A stretch of DNA of 49,834 nt, taken from positions 1 through 49,834 of the forward strand of contig CASFLA010000048.1 of NCBI GenBank assembly GCA_949295415.1. Reading direction: 5' to 3'. The notes beneath the pieces are model-generated. The model was not told the origin of the DNA, ran no database searches, and was given only the letters and a program-made list of their open reading frames with translations. This DNA comes from an uncultured Oscillospiraceae bacterium. Its GTDB lineage: Bacteria; Bacillota; Clostridia; Oscillospirales; Acutalibacteraceae. This document shows, piece by piece, positions 8,702 to 18,337 of this stretch (position 1 is the first letter of the stretch; the number at the start of each line of letters is the position of its first letter). Position numbers and translations under genes: made by a program.

Positions 8702-9241
8702 ATGGCAAGACTCAGAGAAGAATACAAAGCAACAGTCGCGCCTGCGCTTATGAAGAAATACAACTACAAAAGCGTAATGCAGATTCCCAAGCTTGATAAG
8801 GTTGTTATCAACGTAGGATGCGGCGAAGCAAGAGATAACGCAAAAGTTATCGATGCTATTTTAAGCGATCTTAGCATTATAACCGGTCAGAAGGCTGTTG
8901 TTTGTAAGGCTAGAAAGTCGGTTGCAAACTTCAAACTTCGTGAAGGTATGCCGATCGGCGCTAAAGTAACTCTCAGAGGCGAGAAGATGTATGAGTTTGT
9001 TGACAGACTCTTCAACGCAGCTCTCCCGAGAGTTAGAGACTTCAGAGGAATCAACGCTAACTCATTTGATGGCCGCGGAAACTATTCCATGGGCGTTAAA
9101 GAGCAGCTCATTTTCCCTGAAATCGAGTATGATAAAATCGACAAGGTTCGTGGTATGGATATTATCTTTGTCACAACCGCAAATACCGACGAGGAAGCTC
9201 GTGAGCTCTTAAGCCTCATGGGTGCCCCGTTTGCGAAGTAA
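8702..9241 (+). CDS. rplE: 50S ribosomal protein L5
   Basis: 5S rRNA binder of the central protuberance, contacting S13 and P-site tRNA. The 179 residues include the family signatures [19 protein letters not shown] and [16 protein letters not shown], plus [10 protein letters not shown] near the end. AGGAGG is 7 nt before ATG. Confidence 0.98.
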   Translation: MARLREEYKATVAPALMKKYNYKSVMQIPKLDKVVINVGCGEARDNAKVIDAILSDLSIITGQKAVVCKARKSVANFKLREGMPIGAKVTLRGEKMYEFVDRLFNAALPRVRDFRGINANSFDGRGNYSMGVKEQLIFPEIEYDKIDKVRGMDIIFVTTANTDEEARELLSLMGAPFAK

Positions 9242-9252
9242 GGAGTGTAAAC

Positions 9253-9438
9253 ATGGCTAAGACATCTATGAAAGTTAAGCAGTCAAGACCTGCGAAGTTT
9301 TCGACCAGAGAATACTCAAGATGTAAAATCTGCGGTCGTCCCCATGCTTATCTCCGTAAATACGGTATATGCCGAATTTGCTTCAGAGAATTAGCTTATA
9401 AGGGCGAAATTCCCGGAGTAAAGAAGGCCAGCTGGTAA
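9253..9438 (+). CDS. rpsN: 30S ribosomal protein S14, zinc-binding short form
   Basis: Head protein of the small subunit. At 61 residues this is the short type Z S14, with four zinc-ligand cysteines in CxxC...CxxC spacing (C24, C27, C40, C43: [21 protein letters not shown]). It is the standard operon copy in Firmicutes. A longer zinc-free paralogue, if present, is not in this window. Confidence 0.98.
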   Translation: MAKTSMKVKQSRPAKFSTREYSRCKICGRPHAYLRKYGICRICFRELAYKGEIPGVKKASW

Positions 9439-9452
9439 AGGAGGTTGACGGT

Positions 9453-9851
9453 ATGCAAATCACCGATACAATAGCTGATATGCTTACAAGAATTCGTAAT
9501 GCAAGTTCAGCAAAGCATGACTCGGTTGATGTTCCTGCATCTAATGTTAAGAAGGCAATCGCTCAGATTCTTCTTGACGAGGGTTACATCAGCGGCTTCA
9601 CCGTTCAAGATGACGGTAAGCAGGGAGTTATTAAGATCGCACTTAAGTACGGTCCTAACAAGTCGCAGATTATCACCGGTCTCCGTAGAGTTTCAAAACC
9701 GGGACTGCGCATCTATAGTAATGTTGAGGATATGCCCAAGGTCATGAGAGGTCTTGGAATCGCAATTCTCTCTACATCTAAAGGGATTATGACTGATAAG
9801 CAGGCTCGTCGTGAAAATGTTGGCGGCGAAGTTCTCGCTTTCATTTGGTAA
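9453..9851 (+). CDS. rpsH: 30S ribosomal protein S8
   Basis: Central-domain 16S rRNA binder and, in E. coli, repressor of the spc operon. The 132 residues include [15 protein letters not shown] at the start and [20 protein letters not shown] near the C-terminus, the canonical S8 signature. AAAGGAGG is upstream. Confidence 0.98.
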   Translation: MQITDTIADMLTRIRNASSAKHDSVDVPASNVKKAIAQILLDEGYISGFTVQDDGKQGVIKIALKYGPNKSQIITGLRRVSKPGLRIYSNVEDMPKVMRGLGIAILSTSKGIMTDKQARRENVGGEVLAFIW

Positions 9852-9866
9852 GAGGAGGTGCTGTAA

Positions 9867-10415
9867 ATGTCAAGAATAGGTAGAAAACCTATCGCAATTC
9901 CTGCAGGAGTTGAAGTAAAGACCGACGGCGCTACTATTACCGTAAAAGGTCCTAAGGGAACACTTACCCAGACCTTTAACAGCAGAATCACCGTTAAGGT
10001 TGAGGGCAGCGAAATCCTCGTTACCCGCCCGACAGATGACAAAGAAGACCGCGCATTGCATGGTCTCACCCGCACACTTGTTAGCAACATGGTTGTAGGT
10101 GTCACTGAAGGGTTCAAAAAGGAATTGGAAGTAAACGGTGTTGGTTACCGTGTTCAGAAGCAGGGCAACAACCTTGTTATGAACCTTGGTTATTCGCATC
10201 AGGTAATTATGCCTGAAGTTGATGGCATCACCATTGAGGTTCCGAATCCGAGCTCAATCGTTATTTCCGGTCCTGACAAACAGAAGGTTGGTCAGTTTGC
10301 GGCAGAAGTTCGCGAGAAGCGTCCTCCCGAGCCTTATAAGGGCAAAGGTATCAAATACGCTGGCGAATACATCCGTCGTAAAGAAGGTAAAGCCGGTAAG
10401 GGCGCTAAAAAGTAA
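9867..10415 (+). CDS. rplF: 50S ribosomal protein L6
   Basis: Lies near the GTPase-associated centre and the sarcin-ricin loop. The 182 residues show two L6 repeats: SRIGRKPIAIPAGVEV and VKGPKGTL in the first, GYSHQVIMPEVDGITIEV and KRPPEPYKGKGIKYAGEYI in the second. Preceded by AGAGGAGG. Confidence 0.98.
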   Translation: MSRIGRKPIAIPAGVEVKTDGATITVKGPKGTLTQTFNSRITVKVEGSEILVTRPTDDKEDRALHGLTRTLVSNMVVGVTEGFKKELEVNGVGYRVQKQGNNLVMNLGYSHQVIMPEVDGITIEVPNPSSIVISGPDKQKVGQFAAEVREKRPPEPYKGKGIKYAGEYIRRKEGKAGKGAKK

Positions 10416-10433
10416 TAAAGGAGAGAAAATAAA

Positions 10434-10793
10434 ATGGTTACTAAGCCTGATTCAAACAAGGCTCGTCTTAAAAGACATGCTCGTGTTCGCAGCAAGATCA
10501 GCGGCACAGCCGAATGTCCTCGTCTTGATGTTTTCCGCTCCAACAGCAACATTTACGCCCAGCTTATAGATGATGTTAACGGTGTAACTCTTGCATCGGC
10601 TGCTTCTAACGAAAAGGATTTCGATGGAAATGGCAGCAACTGCGAGGGTGCACGCAAGGTTGGACAGTTGATTGCTAAACGTGCCGCTGAAAAGGGTATT
10701 GAAGTCTGCGTATTTGACCGCGGCGGATATATTTACCACGGCCGTGTCAAGGAGCTGGCCGAAGGAGCCCGCGAGGGCGGCCTCAAGTTCTAA
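10434..10793 (+). CDS. rplR: 50S ribosomal protein L18
   Basis: 5S rRNA binder that works with L5 in the central protuberance. The 119 residues contain an arginine-rich start ([20 protein letters not shown]) followed by the conserved [17 protein letters not shown], and end with [19 protein letters not shown]. Confidence 0.98.
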   Translation: MVTKPDSNKARLKRHARVRSKISGTAECPRLDVFRSNSNIYAQLIDDVNGVTLASAASNEKDFDGNGSNCEGARKVGQLIAKRAAEKGIEVCVFDRGGYIYHGRVKELAEGAREGGLKF

Positions 10794-10810
10794 AGAAGGA
10801 GGAAATACTT

Positions 10811-11314
10811 TTGGCTAATTTAATTGACGCATCCACTATGGATTTAAAAGAAAGAGTAGTTGCCATTAATAGAGTATCCAAGACTGTTAAGGGCGGACGC
10901 ATTATGAAGTTCGCTGCTTTAGTTGTTGTCGGCGACGGCAACGGCACCATTGGATTCGGTGTTGGCAAGGCCGGCGAAGTTCCGGACGCTATTCGCAAGG
11001 GTATCGAAGATGCCAAGAAAAACCTTATCAAGGTTTCCCTTAAGGGTTCAACAATTCCTCATGAGATTATCGGTAAATATGGCGCAGGCAGTGTTCTGCT
11101 TAAACCCGCTGCACCCGGTACCGGTGTTATCGCCGGCGGCGCAGTTCGTGCGGTTGTTGAGACTGTTGGTATCACCGATATCAGAACAAAGGCTCTCCGC
11201 ACCAACAACCCCTACAACGTTGTTAGAGCTACCATCGAAGGTCTTAAAGCTCTTCGCAGCGCAGAAGAGGTTGCTGCAATCCGCGGAAAGACCGTTAAAG
11301 AGATTTTAGGTTAA
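10811..11314 (+). CDS. rpsE: 30S ribosomal protein S5
   Basis: Decoding-fidelity protein at the mRNA entry channel; spectinomycin-resistance mutations map to it in other species. The 167 residues include [33 protein letters not shown], and the C-terminal [17 protein letters not shown]. It starts at TTG 7 nt after AAGGAGG; no in-frame ATG is suitably placed. Confidence 0.98.
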   Translation: MANLIDASTMDLKERVVAINRVSKTVKGGRIMKFAALVVVGDGNGTIGFGVGKAGEVPDAIRKGIEDAKKNLIKVSLKGSTIPHEIIGKYGAGSVLLKPAAPGTGVIAGGAVRAVVETVGITDIRTKALRTNNPYNVVRATIEGLKALRSAEEVAAIRGKTVKEILG

Positions 11315-11328
11315 GGAGGAGCAGCACA

Positions 11329-11526
11329 ATGGCTAAAAAGAAAGAGGCTGCAAGCCTTAACGTAAAGTTGGTTAAAAGTCTTATCGCCTGCAAGGATGAT
11401 CAGATTGCAACCGCAAAGGCCCTTGGTCTTCATAAAATCGGCGACGTTAAAGTTCAGCCGAACAATGCAGCTACTATGGGCAAAATCAAGAAAATTATCC
11501 ACCTCGTCGAGGTAACTGAAGCGTAA
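11329..11526 (+). CDS. rpmD: 50S ribosomal protein L30
   Basis: Small non-essential large-subunit protein. The 65 residues include the L30 core [20 protein letters not shown] and [20 protein letters not shown]. Position between rpsE and rplO is canonical. Confidence 0.96.
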   Translation: MAKKKEAASLNVKLVKSLIACKDDQIATAKALGLHKIGDVKVQPNNAATMGKIKKIIHLVEVTEA

Positions 11527-11543
11527 ACAAGGAGGTGCGAACT

Positions 11544-11984
11544 ATGAAAATTCATGAGCTTGGAGCTATTGAAGGCGCAACCAAAGAGGTTAAGCGCGTA
11601 GGCAGAGGTCATGGTTCGGGAAACGGCAAAACAGCCGGTAAAGGTCATAAAGGCCAGAAGGCTCGCGCAGGTCGCGGTCAGAGATTCGGCTTCGAAGGCG
11701 GTCAGATGCCCCTTCAGAGACGTATTCCCAAAAGAGGATTTAACAATATCTTCGCTAAAGAGTTTGTGTCTGTCAATGTAAACTCTCTCAATGTTTTTGA
11801 GGATGGAGCAGTTGTAGATGCAGCAGCTCTTATCGAAAAAGGCATTATCAAGAAGGAGTATGACGGAGTTAAGATTCTTGGCAACGGTGAAATTACCAAG
11901 AAGCTTACAGTGAAGGCAACTGCCTTCTCAGAAGCAGCTAAGGATAAGATTACTGCTGTCGGCGGAAAGTACGAGGTACTCTAA
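11544..11984 (+). CDS. rplO: 50S ribosomal protein L15
   Basis: Late-assembly 50S protein with an extended glycine/arginine-rich N-terminus. The ATG at 11544 follows AGGAGG by 8-9 nt; the earlier in-frame GTG lies inside that site. The 146 residues include [20 protein letters not shown] and [15 protein letters not shown]. secY begins one base after its stop. Confidence 0.98.
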   Translation: MKIHELGAIEGATKEVKRVGRGHGSGNGKTAGKGHKGQKARAGRGQRFGFEGGQMPLQRRIPKRGFNNIFAKEFVSVNVNSLNVFEDGAVVDAAALIEKGIIKKEYDGVKILGNGEITKKLTVKATAFSEAAKDKITAVGGKYEVL

Positions 11985-11985
11985 T

Positions 11986-13269
11986 ATGAATATGTTAGAG
12001 ACTATTAAGAATGCATGGAAGGTTGTTGACCTTCGCAAAAAGATTCTTTTCACGCTCTTCATTATCATAGTCTTCCGTGTAGGCTCTGCTATTCCGGTTC
12101 CGTTTATTGACCCTGCAGCTCTTGCAAACAGTAACGTGACCGGCGGCATATTCCAGTCAATTTCCATATTGACCGGTGGTGCACTTGAATATGGTGCAAT
12201 TTTTGCACTCGGTGTTACTCCGTATATTAACTCTTCAATTATTATGCAGCTCCTCTCGGTTGCCATTCCCGCATTGGAAAGACTTTCTCAAGAGGGCGAA
12301 GAAGGAAGAAAGAAGATTGCAAAGTATACAAGATTTGCAACAGTAATCCTTGCTCTTATTCAGGGCATTGCTTACTATATTTTCCTTGAAAGAAACGGTA
12401 TCATCACTGTTAAAGGAACAGGTGCTATATGGTTTGCAGGCGCAGTTGTTACATTAACACTCACTGCAGGTTCAACACTTGTAATGTGGCTTGGTGAACA
12501 GATTGATGCAAGCGGAATCGGAAATGGCATTTCCATTATCCTTTTCGCAGGTATTCTTTCCAGAGCTCCGCAGGCATTTATGGGCCTTGTAAACCTTTGG
12601 AATCTTGAGTATCAGGTTGCAGTTGTTGGTATCGTGGTTGTGTTCCTTCTTGTTATTGCTTTCATTGTATGGATGACCAACGCAGAGCGTAGGTTGCCTG
12701 TGCAGTATGCAAAACGCGTAGTAGGACGCAAGATGTTAGGTGGCCAGAACACTCATATTCCGATAAAGGTTAATATGTCAGGTGTTATGCCCATCATTTT
12801 CGCAAGTTCAATTCTTATGATTCCCAGTATGGTTCTTTCATTTATGGAGAACAAGATTAATTGGTTCACAAAAGGACTTCAGTTATTCAGCACTCAGGGA
12901 ATTTTCTATGCAGTTATCTATTTCGCAATGATTATCGGATTTGCATATTTCTATGTAACAATTCAGTATAATCCCGTTGAGATGGCTAACAACCTTAGAA
13001 AGAACAGCGGCTCCATCCCCGGTATCCGTCCCGGCAAGCCGACCTCTGATTTTATCAAGAAGGTTTTGTCGAGAGTTACCCTTATCGGAGCACTCTGCCT
13101 TAGCGTTATTGCTATAGGACCGATTCTGTTCTCTTTCGTAAGCCCTGTTTTTGCAAGCGTATCTATCGGCGGAACTTCGGTTCTCATTATCGTCGGTGTT
13201 GCACTCGAAATGGTTAACAACCTTGAGTCGCAGATGTTGATGCGCCATTATAAAGGTTTCCTTGACTAA
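11986..13269 (+). CDS. secY: Protein translocase subunit SecY
   Basis: Channel-forming subunit of the SecYEG translocon in the cytoplasmic membrane; it passes secretory proteins out and membrane proteins sideways. The 427 residues show about ten hydrophobic segments. Recognisable sequences are FRVGSAIPVPFIDPAAL in TM1/plug, GVTPYINSSIIMQLL in TM2, NGISIILFAGIL, and the cytoplasmic loop RRLPVQYAKRVVGRKM. It starts one base after the rplO stop, with GAGGT inside rplO as the binding site. Confidence 0.98.
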   Translation: MNMLETIKNAWKVVDLRKKILFTLFIIIVFRVGSAIPVPFIDPAALANSNVTGGIFQSISILTGGALEYGAIFALGVTPYINSSIIMQLLSVAIPALERLSQEGEEGRKKIAKYTRFATVILALIQGIAYYIFLERNGIITVKGTGAIWFAGAVVTLTLTAGSTLVMWLGEQIDASGIGNGISIILFAGILSRAPQAFMGLVNLWNLEYQVAVVGIVVVFLLVIAFIVWMTNAERRLPVQYAKRVVGRKMLGGQNTHIPIKVNMSGVMPIIFASSILMIPSMVLSFMENKINWFTKGLQLFSTQGIFYAVIYFAMIIGFAYFYVTIQYNPVEMANNLRKNSGSIPGIRPGKPTSDFIKKVLSRVTLIGALCLSVIAIGPILFSFVSPVFASVSIGGTSVLIIVGVALEMVNNLESQMLMRHYKGFLD

Positions 13270-13282
13270 TAGGAGGATAAGA

Positions 13283-13918
13283 ATGATGAAGCTTATACTT
13301 CTTGGCGCTCCCGGCGCAGGTAAAGGAACACAGGCAGAAATAATTTGCGAGAAATTATCCATTCCCACCATTTCAACTGGTAACATCATTCGCGAAGCGA
13401 TGAAGAACGGAACCGAAATGGGTCTTAAAGCTAAAGAAACCGTCGAGGCTGGCAAACTTGTTAGTGACGATGTTGTAATCGGCATTATCAAAGAGCGTCT
13501 GGCTAAAGACGACTGTAAGGCAGGTTTTATACTTGATGGCTTCCCGAGGACCATTCCTCAGGCCGAAGCACTTGATAAGTTAGGCGTTGAGATTGACTGT
13601 GTGCTTGACATTGATGTTAAGGATGAGGCGATTGTTGCAAGACTTGGCGGACGTAGAGTTTGCCCTCAGTGCGGTTCAAGCTATCATATCGAGTATAAGC
13701 GTCCTTTAAAAGACGGAATCTGTAACCAGTGTGGTGCTGCCCTTATTCAACGTAAGGACGATGCTCCCGAAACCGTTCTTGAGAGATTGGCTATTTATCA
13801 TGAACAGACCGAGCCTCTCAAAGATTACTACCGTAGCACCGGCAAATTAAAGTCGGTCGAAGGTCAGGACAAGGTTGAAGACACCACAAAGCTTGTATTT
13901 GAGGCGTTAGGCATATAA
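13283..13918 (+). CDS. adk: Adenylate kinase, zinc-binding lid form
   Basis: Interconverts AMP + ATP and 2 ADP in the cytoplasm. The P-loop GAPGAGKGTQ is at the N-terminus, the AMP-site ISTGNIIREAM follows, and FILDGFPRTIPQAEAL is the conserved core. The lid carries four cysteines (CPQCGSSYH ... CNQCG), so it is the zinc-stabilised Gram-positive type. ATG codons at 13283 and 13286 both follow AGGAGG well; the upstream in-frame start at 13262 overlaps secY and is rejected. About 211 residues. Its stop overlaps the map start (TAATG). Confidence 0.97.
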   Translation: MMKLILLGAPGAGKGTQAEIICEKLSIPTISTGNIIREAMKNGTEMGLKAKETVEAGKLVSDDVVIGIIKERLAKDDCKAGFILDGFPRTIPQAEALDKLGVEIDCVLDIDVKDEAIVARLGGRRVCPQCGSSYHIEYKRPLKDGICNQCGAALIQRKDDAPETVLERLAIYHEQTEPLKDYYRSTGKLKSVEGQDKVEDTTKLVFEALGI

Positions 13919-14667
13919 TGATAACACTCAAAACAAAAAGGGAGCTTGAAATTATGAGAGAAGCCTGTGCGATTTCTGCACAGGCACTCAAACTGATTGG
14001 TTCAGCGATTGAGCCGGGAGTTTCAACTCTTGAGCTTGACAGAATGGCAGAGAAGTTCATAAGAAGTAAAGGCGCAACGCCAAACTTTAAAGGACTTTAT
14101 GGTTATCCTGCAACCGCTTGTATATCAATCAATAATGAGGTCATTCATGGCATACCTGCAAGTAACCGCATCCTTAAAAGCGGCGATATCGTAAGCGTCG
14201 ATCTTGGAGCGGAGTTTGGGGGATTTAATGGCGACAATGCCGCCACTTTTGCCTGCGGAGACGTATCCGTGGAGGCAAAGCGGCTGATGGATGTAACGCG
14301 TGAGAGTCTATACGAGGGCATTAAGCGTGCTTGTCCGGGCGGCAGAGTTGGAGATATATCCGCAGCAGTGCAGCAGTATGTTGAGGCCAACGGTTTCTCG
14401 GTTGTTCGCAATTATGTGGGCCACGGAATAGGAACCAGCCTTCATGAAGCCCCGGAAGTGCCCAATTTCGGAGTATCCGGCAGAGGTGTTCGTCTTGTTC
14501 CGGGTATGACCCTTGCAATAGAACCTATGGTTAACGCAGGTTCTTATGATGTAAAGGTTATGCCTGACGGTTGGACTGTTCTTACTAAAGACGGTTCGCT
14601 TTCAGCTCATTTTGAGCATACCGTTGCCATAATGGCAGACGGGCCTAAAATCATGACCGAAGTCTGA
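13918..14667 (+). CDS. map: Methionine aminopeptidase, type I
   Basis: Removes the initiator methionine from nascent proteins. The 249 residues show the pita-bread metallopeptidase ligands in their usual context: NNEVIHGIP, SVDLGAEFGGFNGDNAATF (two aspartates), GHGIGTSLHEAPEVPN (histidine), LAIEPMV (glutamate) and the final glutamate in SAHFEHTVAI. There is no N-terminal zinc-finger or SH3-binding extension. Coupled to adk by a one-base overlap. Confidence 0.97.
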   Translation: MITLKTKRELEIMREACAISAQALKLIGSAIEPGVSTLELDRMAEKFIRSKGATPNFKGLYGYPATACISINNEVIHGIPASNRILKSGDIVSVDLGAEFGGFNGDNAATFACGDVSVEAKRLMDVTRESLYEGIKRACPGGRVGDISAAVQQYVEANGFSVVRNYVGHGIGTSLHEAPEVPNFGVSGRGVRLVPGMTLAIEPMVNAGSYDVKVMPDGWTVLTKDGSLSAHFEHTVAIMADGPKIMTEV

Positions 14668-14686
14668 TTTTAAGGGAGGGTGAAAA

Positions 14687-14950
14687 ATGCCGCCGATTAA
14701 AAGAGGAACTATCGTTTGCTCCAAATCAGGAAGAGACAGAGGATACTACTTGGTGGTTGTTTCTTCGGACAATGAATATGTCTACGCTTGTGACGGCAAA
14801 GAACGCCCTCTAGAGCGACCAAAGAGAAAGAACCCCAAGCACATTCATCTGACAAATTCAAAAGCAGATGAGGAACAGATGAAAACAAACAGGTCAATCA
14901 GACACGTTTTGAACGATTTCAAAGCAAGCTATGTCAAGGGAGAGATTTGA
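14687..14950 (+). CDS. KOW-domain RNA-binding protein
   Basis: An 87-residue basic protein whose first half fits a KOW/L14e-L27e-like beta-barrel: IKRGTIVCSKSGRDRGYYLVVV. It has a basic middle stretch (ERPLERPKRKNPKHIHL). Similar genes are common between map and infA in Clostridia, and the position in the superoperon suggests a role on the ribosome or with RNA. The molecular function is not established as far as I know. AGGGAGG precedes the ATG. Its stop directly abuts the infA start. Confidence 0.85.
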   Translation: MPPIKRGTIVCSKSGRDRGYYLVVVSSDNEYVYACDGKERPLERPKRKNPKHIHLTNSKADEEQMKTNRSIRHVLNDFKASYVKGEI

Positions 14951-15169
14951 ATGTCTAAAGAGGATATGATAGAATTGGAAGGCACCGTTGTTGAGGCTAT
15001 GCCCAACGCGATGTTTAAAGTAGAAATTCAAGGAGGACATATCATCCTTGCCCATATTTCCGGAAAATTGAGAATGAACTACATTCGCATTCTTCCAGGT
15101 GATAAGGTTACGGTTGAAATGTCACCCTACGACCTGACAAGAGGACGCATTACTTGGCGTTCTAAGTAA
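14951..15169 (+). CDS. infA: Translation initiation factor IF-1
   Basis: OB-fold factor that occupies the A site of the 30S subunit during initiation. The 72 residues are the exact family length, starting [20 protein letters not shown] and including [19 protein letters not shown] and [13 protein letters not shown]. It follows the KOW gene without a gap. Confidence 0.98.
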   Translation: MSKEDMIELEGTVVEAMPNAMFKVEIQGGHIILAHISGKLRMNYIRILPGDKVTVEMSPYDLTRGRITWRSK

Positions 15170-15202
15170 AAATGTCAGGAATCAAATTGGAGGTAAATCA
15201 AG

Positions 15203-15316
15203 ATGAAAGTCAGACCTTCTGTAAAGAAAATTTGCGACAAATGCAAGATTATTAAGCGCAAGGGAAAAATCATGGTTATCTGTGAGAATCCCAAGCACAA
15301 GCAGCGCCAGGGTTAA
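15203..15316 (+). CDS. rpmJ: 50S ribosomal protein L36
   Basis: The smallest ribosomal protein: 37 codons starting [20 protein letters not shown] and ending [10 protein letters not shown]. It has the Cys-Cys-Cys-His zinc set (CDKC, C in VICENP, H in PKHKQ), i.e. the zinc-binding form. TTGGAGGT is 8 nt upstream of the ATG. Location between infA and rpsM is canonical. Confidence 0.97.
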   Translation: MKVRPSVKKICDKCKIIKRKGKIMVICENPKHKQRQG

Positions 15317-15350
15317 CCTGTGCGAACAAGAATGAGAGGTGCATCTATAA

Positions 15351-15719
15351 ATGGCGCGTATAGCTGGAGTTGACCTTCCGAATAACAAGAGAGTCGAAAT
15401 TGGCCTCACTTATATCTTCGGTATAGGTCTCACAACATCCAAGCAGATCCTCGCAGAAACCGGTATCGACCCCGATATCAGAGTTAAGGATCTTTCTGAG
15501 GACGATATTTCTAAACTGCGTGAGTATATCGACCACAACCTTCAGGTTGAAGGTGACCGCCGTCGTGCAATTGCATTCGACATTAAGAGACTTGTCGAAA
15601 TCGGAAGTTTCCGCGGTTCCCGTCATAAGAAGGGTCTCCCTGTTAGAGGCCAGCGTTCAAAAACAAACGCACGCACTCGTAAGGGTCCTAAAAAGACAAT
15701 CGCTAACAAGAAGAAGTAA
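15351..15719 (+). CDS. rpsM: 30S ribosomal protein S13
   Basis: Head protein bridging to L5 and touching the P-site tRNA with its C-terminal tail. The 122 residues begin [20 protein letters not shown], contain [10 protein letters not shown] (helix-two-turn-helix) and [20 protein letters not shown], and end in a lysine-rich tail. Confidence 0.98.
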   Translation: MARIAGVDLPNNKRVEIGLTYIFGIGLTTSKQILAETGIDPDIRVKDLSEDDISKLREYIDHNLQVEGDRRRAIAFDIKRLVEIGSFRGSRHKKGLPVRGQRSKTNARTRKGPKKTIANKKK

Positions 15720-15735
15720 GCGGGAGGAGTAAAAT

Positions 15736-16131
15736 ATGGCTACAACCAAAGCAACATCAACCCGCAGACGCCGCGAGAAGAAAAATATTGAGCGCGGTGC
15801 TGCCCATATTCAGTCTACCTTCAACAACACCATCGTTACCATTACCGATACTCAGGGCAACGCTCTTTCATGGGCATCTGCCGGTGAGCTTGGCTTCAGA
15901 GGCTCTAGAAAGAGCACTCCGTTTGCTGCTCAGAATGCAGCTGAGACTGCAGCTAAGGCAGCTATGGAACATGGTCTTAAGTCAGTTGAAGTATACGTTA
16001 AGGGTCCGGGAGCCGGACGTGAAGCTGCAATTCGTGCACTTCAGTCAGCCGGTCTGGAAGTTAGTCTTATTAAAGACGTAACTCCTATTCCGCACAACGG
16101 TTGCCGTCCTCCCAAGAGAAGACGTGTATAA
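15736..16131 (+). CDS. rpsK: 30S ribosomal protein S11
   Basis: Platform protein near the mRNA exit site. The 131 residues include [32 protein letters not shown] and the C-terminal signature [16 protein letters not shown], where the Asn-Gly is the site of isoaspartate formation in E. coli. Confidence 0.98.
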   Translation: MATTKATSTRRRREKKNIERGAAHIQSTFNNTIVTITDTQGNALSWASAGELGFRGSRKSTPFAAQNAAETAAKAAMEHGLKSVEVYVKGPGAGREAAIRALQSAGLEVSLIKDVTPIPHNGCRPPKRRRV

Positions 16132-16152
16132 TCATTAATGGAGGTGTTATAG

Positions 16153-16779
16153 ATGGCTAGATATACCGGTCCGGTATGCAGACTTTGCCGCCGTGAAGGA
16201 CAGAAGTTGTTCTTAAAGGGCGAGCGCTGCTACTCAGAAAAGTGTTCTATGGGACGCAGAGCTTATGCTCCCGGTCAGCATGGACAGGGACGCAAGAAAA
16301 CTTCTGAATACGGTTTGCAGCTCCGCGCAAAGCAGAGAGCAAGACGTTACTATGGAGTTAACGAGTCTCAGTTCCATCATTATTTTGAAATCGCTGAGCG
16401 CAAAACTGGCGTTACCGGCGAAAACCTTTTAAGAATTCTCGAGTCAAGACTTGACAACGTTGTTTACAGAGCAGGTTTTGCATCTTCTCGTGTAGAAGCA
16501 AGACAGATTGTTGGCCACGGCCACTTTGAAGTAAACGGCAAGAGAGTTGATATCGCATCTTATCTCCTTAAAGCAGGCGACGTTATCACTATTTGTGAGA
16601 AGTCAAGAGCAAGTGAGAAGATTAAAGCAGTTCTCGAAGCAAATGCAGGCCGTCCTGTTCCGCAGTGGCTTGATGCTAATGCAGAGAGCTTTAGCGTTAA
16701 GGTTGTTAATCTTCCTGAGCGTGATGCTATCGATGCTCCTATTGAAGAGCAGCTCATTGTCGAGTTCTATTCAAAATAA
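16153..16779 (+). CDS. rpsD: 30S ribosomal protein S4, zinc-binding form
   Basis: 16S assembly initiator and fidelity protein. The 208 residues carry four N-terminal cysteines (C9, C12, C26, C31), the zinc-binding C+ form, then the S4 RNA-binding domain ([25 protein letters not shown]). rpsD lies within the alpha operon here, unlike the separate rpsD locus of Bacillus. GGAGGTG precedes the ATG. Confidence 0.98.
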   Translation: MARYTGPVCRLCRREGQKLFLKGERCYSEKCSMGRRAYAPGQHGQGRKKTSEYGLQLRAKQRARRYYGVNESQFHHYFEIAERKTGVTGENLLRILESRLDNVVYRAGFASSRVEARQIVGHGHFEVNGKRVDIASYLLKAGDVITICEKSRASEKIKAVLEANAGRPVPQWLDANAESFSVKVVNLPERDAIDAPIEEQLIVEFYSK

Positions 16780-16887
16780 TAACACTGACCGTCCTTTTTG
16801 CCGTGCTTTTTGCATGGCAAGGGCTGTGCTGTGTTAATCTGATACGAGACAACTCCCGTTATGGTTGCCGCACAATCAACGGGTTTT
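16780..16887 (+). promoter_or_regulatory. Structured rpsD-rpoA intergenic element
   Basis: The 145-nt gap is the longest inside the superoperon. TAACAC (16780-16785) can pair with GTGTTA (16831-16836), enclosing a hairpin TTGCCGTG/CATGGCAA (16798-16820). A second hairpin pairs CCCGTT (16855-16860) with AACGGG (16878-16883), has an inner GGTTG/CAATC stem and is followed by TTTT. It looks like an attenuator or processing site that could set rpoA-rplQ expression apart from the ribosomal genes. The role is inferred. Confidence 0.4.
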
Positions 16888-16924
16888 AATCAAACTACTA
16901 AACGTGCGGAGAAGTGGAGCTTTT

Positions 16925-17872
16925 ATGATTGAAATTGAAAAGCCCAGAATTGAAACACTGGATATTACGCCCGATGGCAATTACGGTAAGTTCATACTTG
17001 AGCCCCTTGAGAGCGGATACGGCACTACTATAGGCAACAGCCTTCGTAGAGTGCTCCTTTCCTCACTTCAGGGTGTTGCTGTTACCTCGGTTAAAATCGA
17101 AGGTGTTCAGCATGAATTTTCAACCATTCCTAATGTTAAAGAGGATGTTACCGAGATAGTTCTCAACATTAAGGGTCTTACTGCTAAGCTTCATAGCGAC
17201 TGTGCAAAAACAGTTTATATTGAGGCAGAGGGTCCCTGCGAGGTTACCGGTGCATCTATCAAAGCAGATAGCGAGGTTGAAATTCTCAATCCCGATATGC
17301 ACATTGCTACAATTGATGAAGGCGGAAAGCTTATCATGGAATTAACCTTGGACAAGGGAAGAGGTTATGTTCCTGCTGAGAAAAACAAGACTGATCATAC
17401 ACCGATAGGCGTTATCCCCGTAGACTCAATATATACCCCTGTTGTTAAGGTAAAGTATGATGTTGACAACACTCGTGTTGGCCAGCAGACTGACTTTGAC
17501 CGTTTAACACTTGAGGTTTGGACCAACGGAACTATTTCAGCCAGTGATGCAGTTTCTTGGTCAGCCAAGATCCTCACTGAACATCTCAAACTTTTCATAG
17601 ATCTCTCTGCAGATGCATCGAACAGCGAGATTATGGTTGAAAAGGCCGGCGATGAAAAAGATAAGATTCTTGAGATGACCATTGAAGAGCTTGATTTATC
17701 AGTCCGCAGCTTCAACTGCTTGAAGCGCGCAAACATCAACACCGTCGAGGACCTCATCAGCAAGACTGAAGAGGATATGATGAAAGTTAGAAATCTCGGC
17801 CGCAAGTCACTTGAAGAGGTTGTTGCTAAGCTTGATTCGCTTGGCTTTGCACTCGCAAGTGACGACGAATAA
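16925..17872 (+). CDS. rpoA: DNA-directed RNA polymerase subunit alpha
   Basis: Assembly platform of RNA polymerase; its C-terminal domain binds UP elements and activators. The 315 residues start [13 protein letters not shown] at 16925 behind TGGAG; an in-frame extension upstream to 16865 has no binding site and covers the hairpin region. [20 protein letters not shown] marks the N-terminal dimerisation domain. [20 protein letters not shown] and [10 protein letters not shown] mark the C-terminal helix-hairpin-helix domain. Confidence 0.98.
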   Translation: MIEIEKPRIETLDITPDGNYGKFILEPLESGYGTTIGNSLRRVLLSSLQGVAVTSVKIEGVQHEFSTIPNVKEDVTEIVLNIKGLTAKLHSDCAKTVYIEAEGPCEVTGASIKADSEVEILNPDMHIATIDEGGKLIMELTLDKGRGYVPAEKNKTDHTPIGVIPVDSIYTPVVKVKYDVDNTRVGQQTDFDRLTLEVWTNGTISASDAVSWSAKILTEHLKLFIDLSADASNSEIMVEKAGDEKDKILEMTIEELDLSVRSFNCLKRANINTVEDLISKTEEDMMKVRNLGRKSLEEVVAKLDSLGFALASDDE

Positions 17873-17899
17873 TATGCTTTCTTAAAGGAGTGAGTTTAA

Positions 17900-18244
17900 A
17901 TGCCAGGAACAAGAAAACTCGGCAGAAAGAGCGATCATAGAACTGCAATGCTCAGAGCAATGGTAACCTTCTTGCTTGAAAACGGCAAAATCGAGACCAC
18001 TGTTTACAGAGCTAAAGAAGTTAGCGCTATGACCGAAAAATACATTACACTCGCTAAAGACAGCAGTCTTGCCAACAAAAGACAGGCACTCAGCTTCATT
18101 ACAAAGGAATCTGTTGTAAAGAAACTGTTTGATGAGATTGCACCTGCCTATCAGGAGAAAAACGGCGGTTACTGCCGTATTACCAAGACCGGTCCGCGTC
18201 GCGGTGATGCTGCTGAAATGGCAATTATCGAGCTTGTAAAGTAA
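17900..18244 (+). CDS. rplQ: 50S ribosomal protein L17
   Basis: Large-subunit protein near the tunnel exit. The 114 residues begin [20 protein letters not shown] and end with [22 protein letters not shown], both diagnostic. Last gene of the superoperon, directly before a strong terminator. Confidence 0.98.
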   Translation: MPGTRKLGRKSDHRTAMLRAMVTFLLENGKIETTVYRAKEVSAMTEKYITLAKDSSLANKRQALSFITKESVVKKLFDEIAPAYQEKNGGYCRITKTGPRRGDAAEMAIIELVK

Positions 18245-18256
18245 TTTAAAGTTTTT

Positions 18257-18290
18257 AAAAACCGTTTTCCTTTTTGGAAAACGGTTTTTG
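18257..18290 (+). terminator. Terminator of the ribosomal superoperon
   Basis: AAAAACCGTTTTCC pairs perfectly with GGAAAACGGTTTTT around a short T loop, followed by GTTTTT, 12 nt after the rplQ stop. Confidence 0.9.
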
Positions 18291-18297
18291 TTTTTCT

Positions 18298-18337
18298 AAA
18301 AGAATAAGCAGCGGCTTTCGCCGCTGCTTATTCTTTT
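18298..18337 (-). terminator. Terminator of the gltX-glnS-nif3 operon
   Basis: A perfect 17-bp inverted repeat, AAAAGAATAAGCAGCGG and its complement, with a 6-nt loop. It overlaps the 3' end of the minus-strand nif3 gene. Because both flanks are A/T-rich it may work in both directions and back up the superoperon terminator. Confidence 0.8.

Noticed and set aside
12883..13554. Minus-strand open frame of 223 codons opposite secY and adk
   Set aside because: Antisense shadow spanning two well-supported genes.
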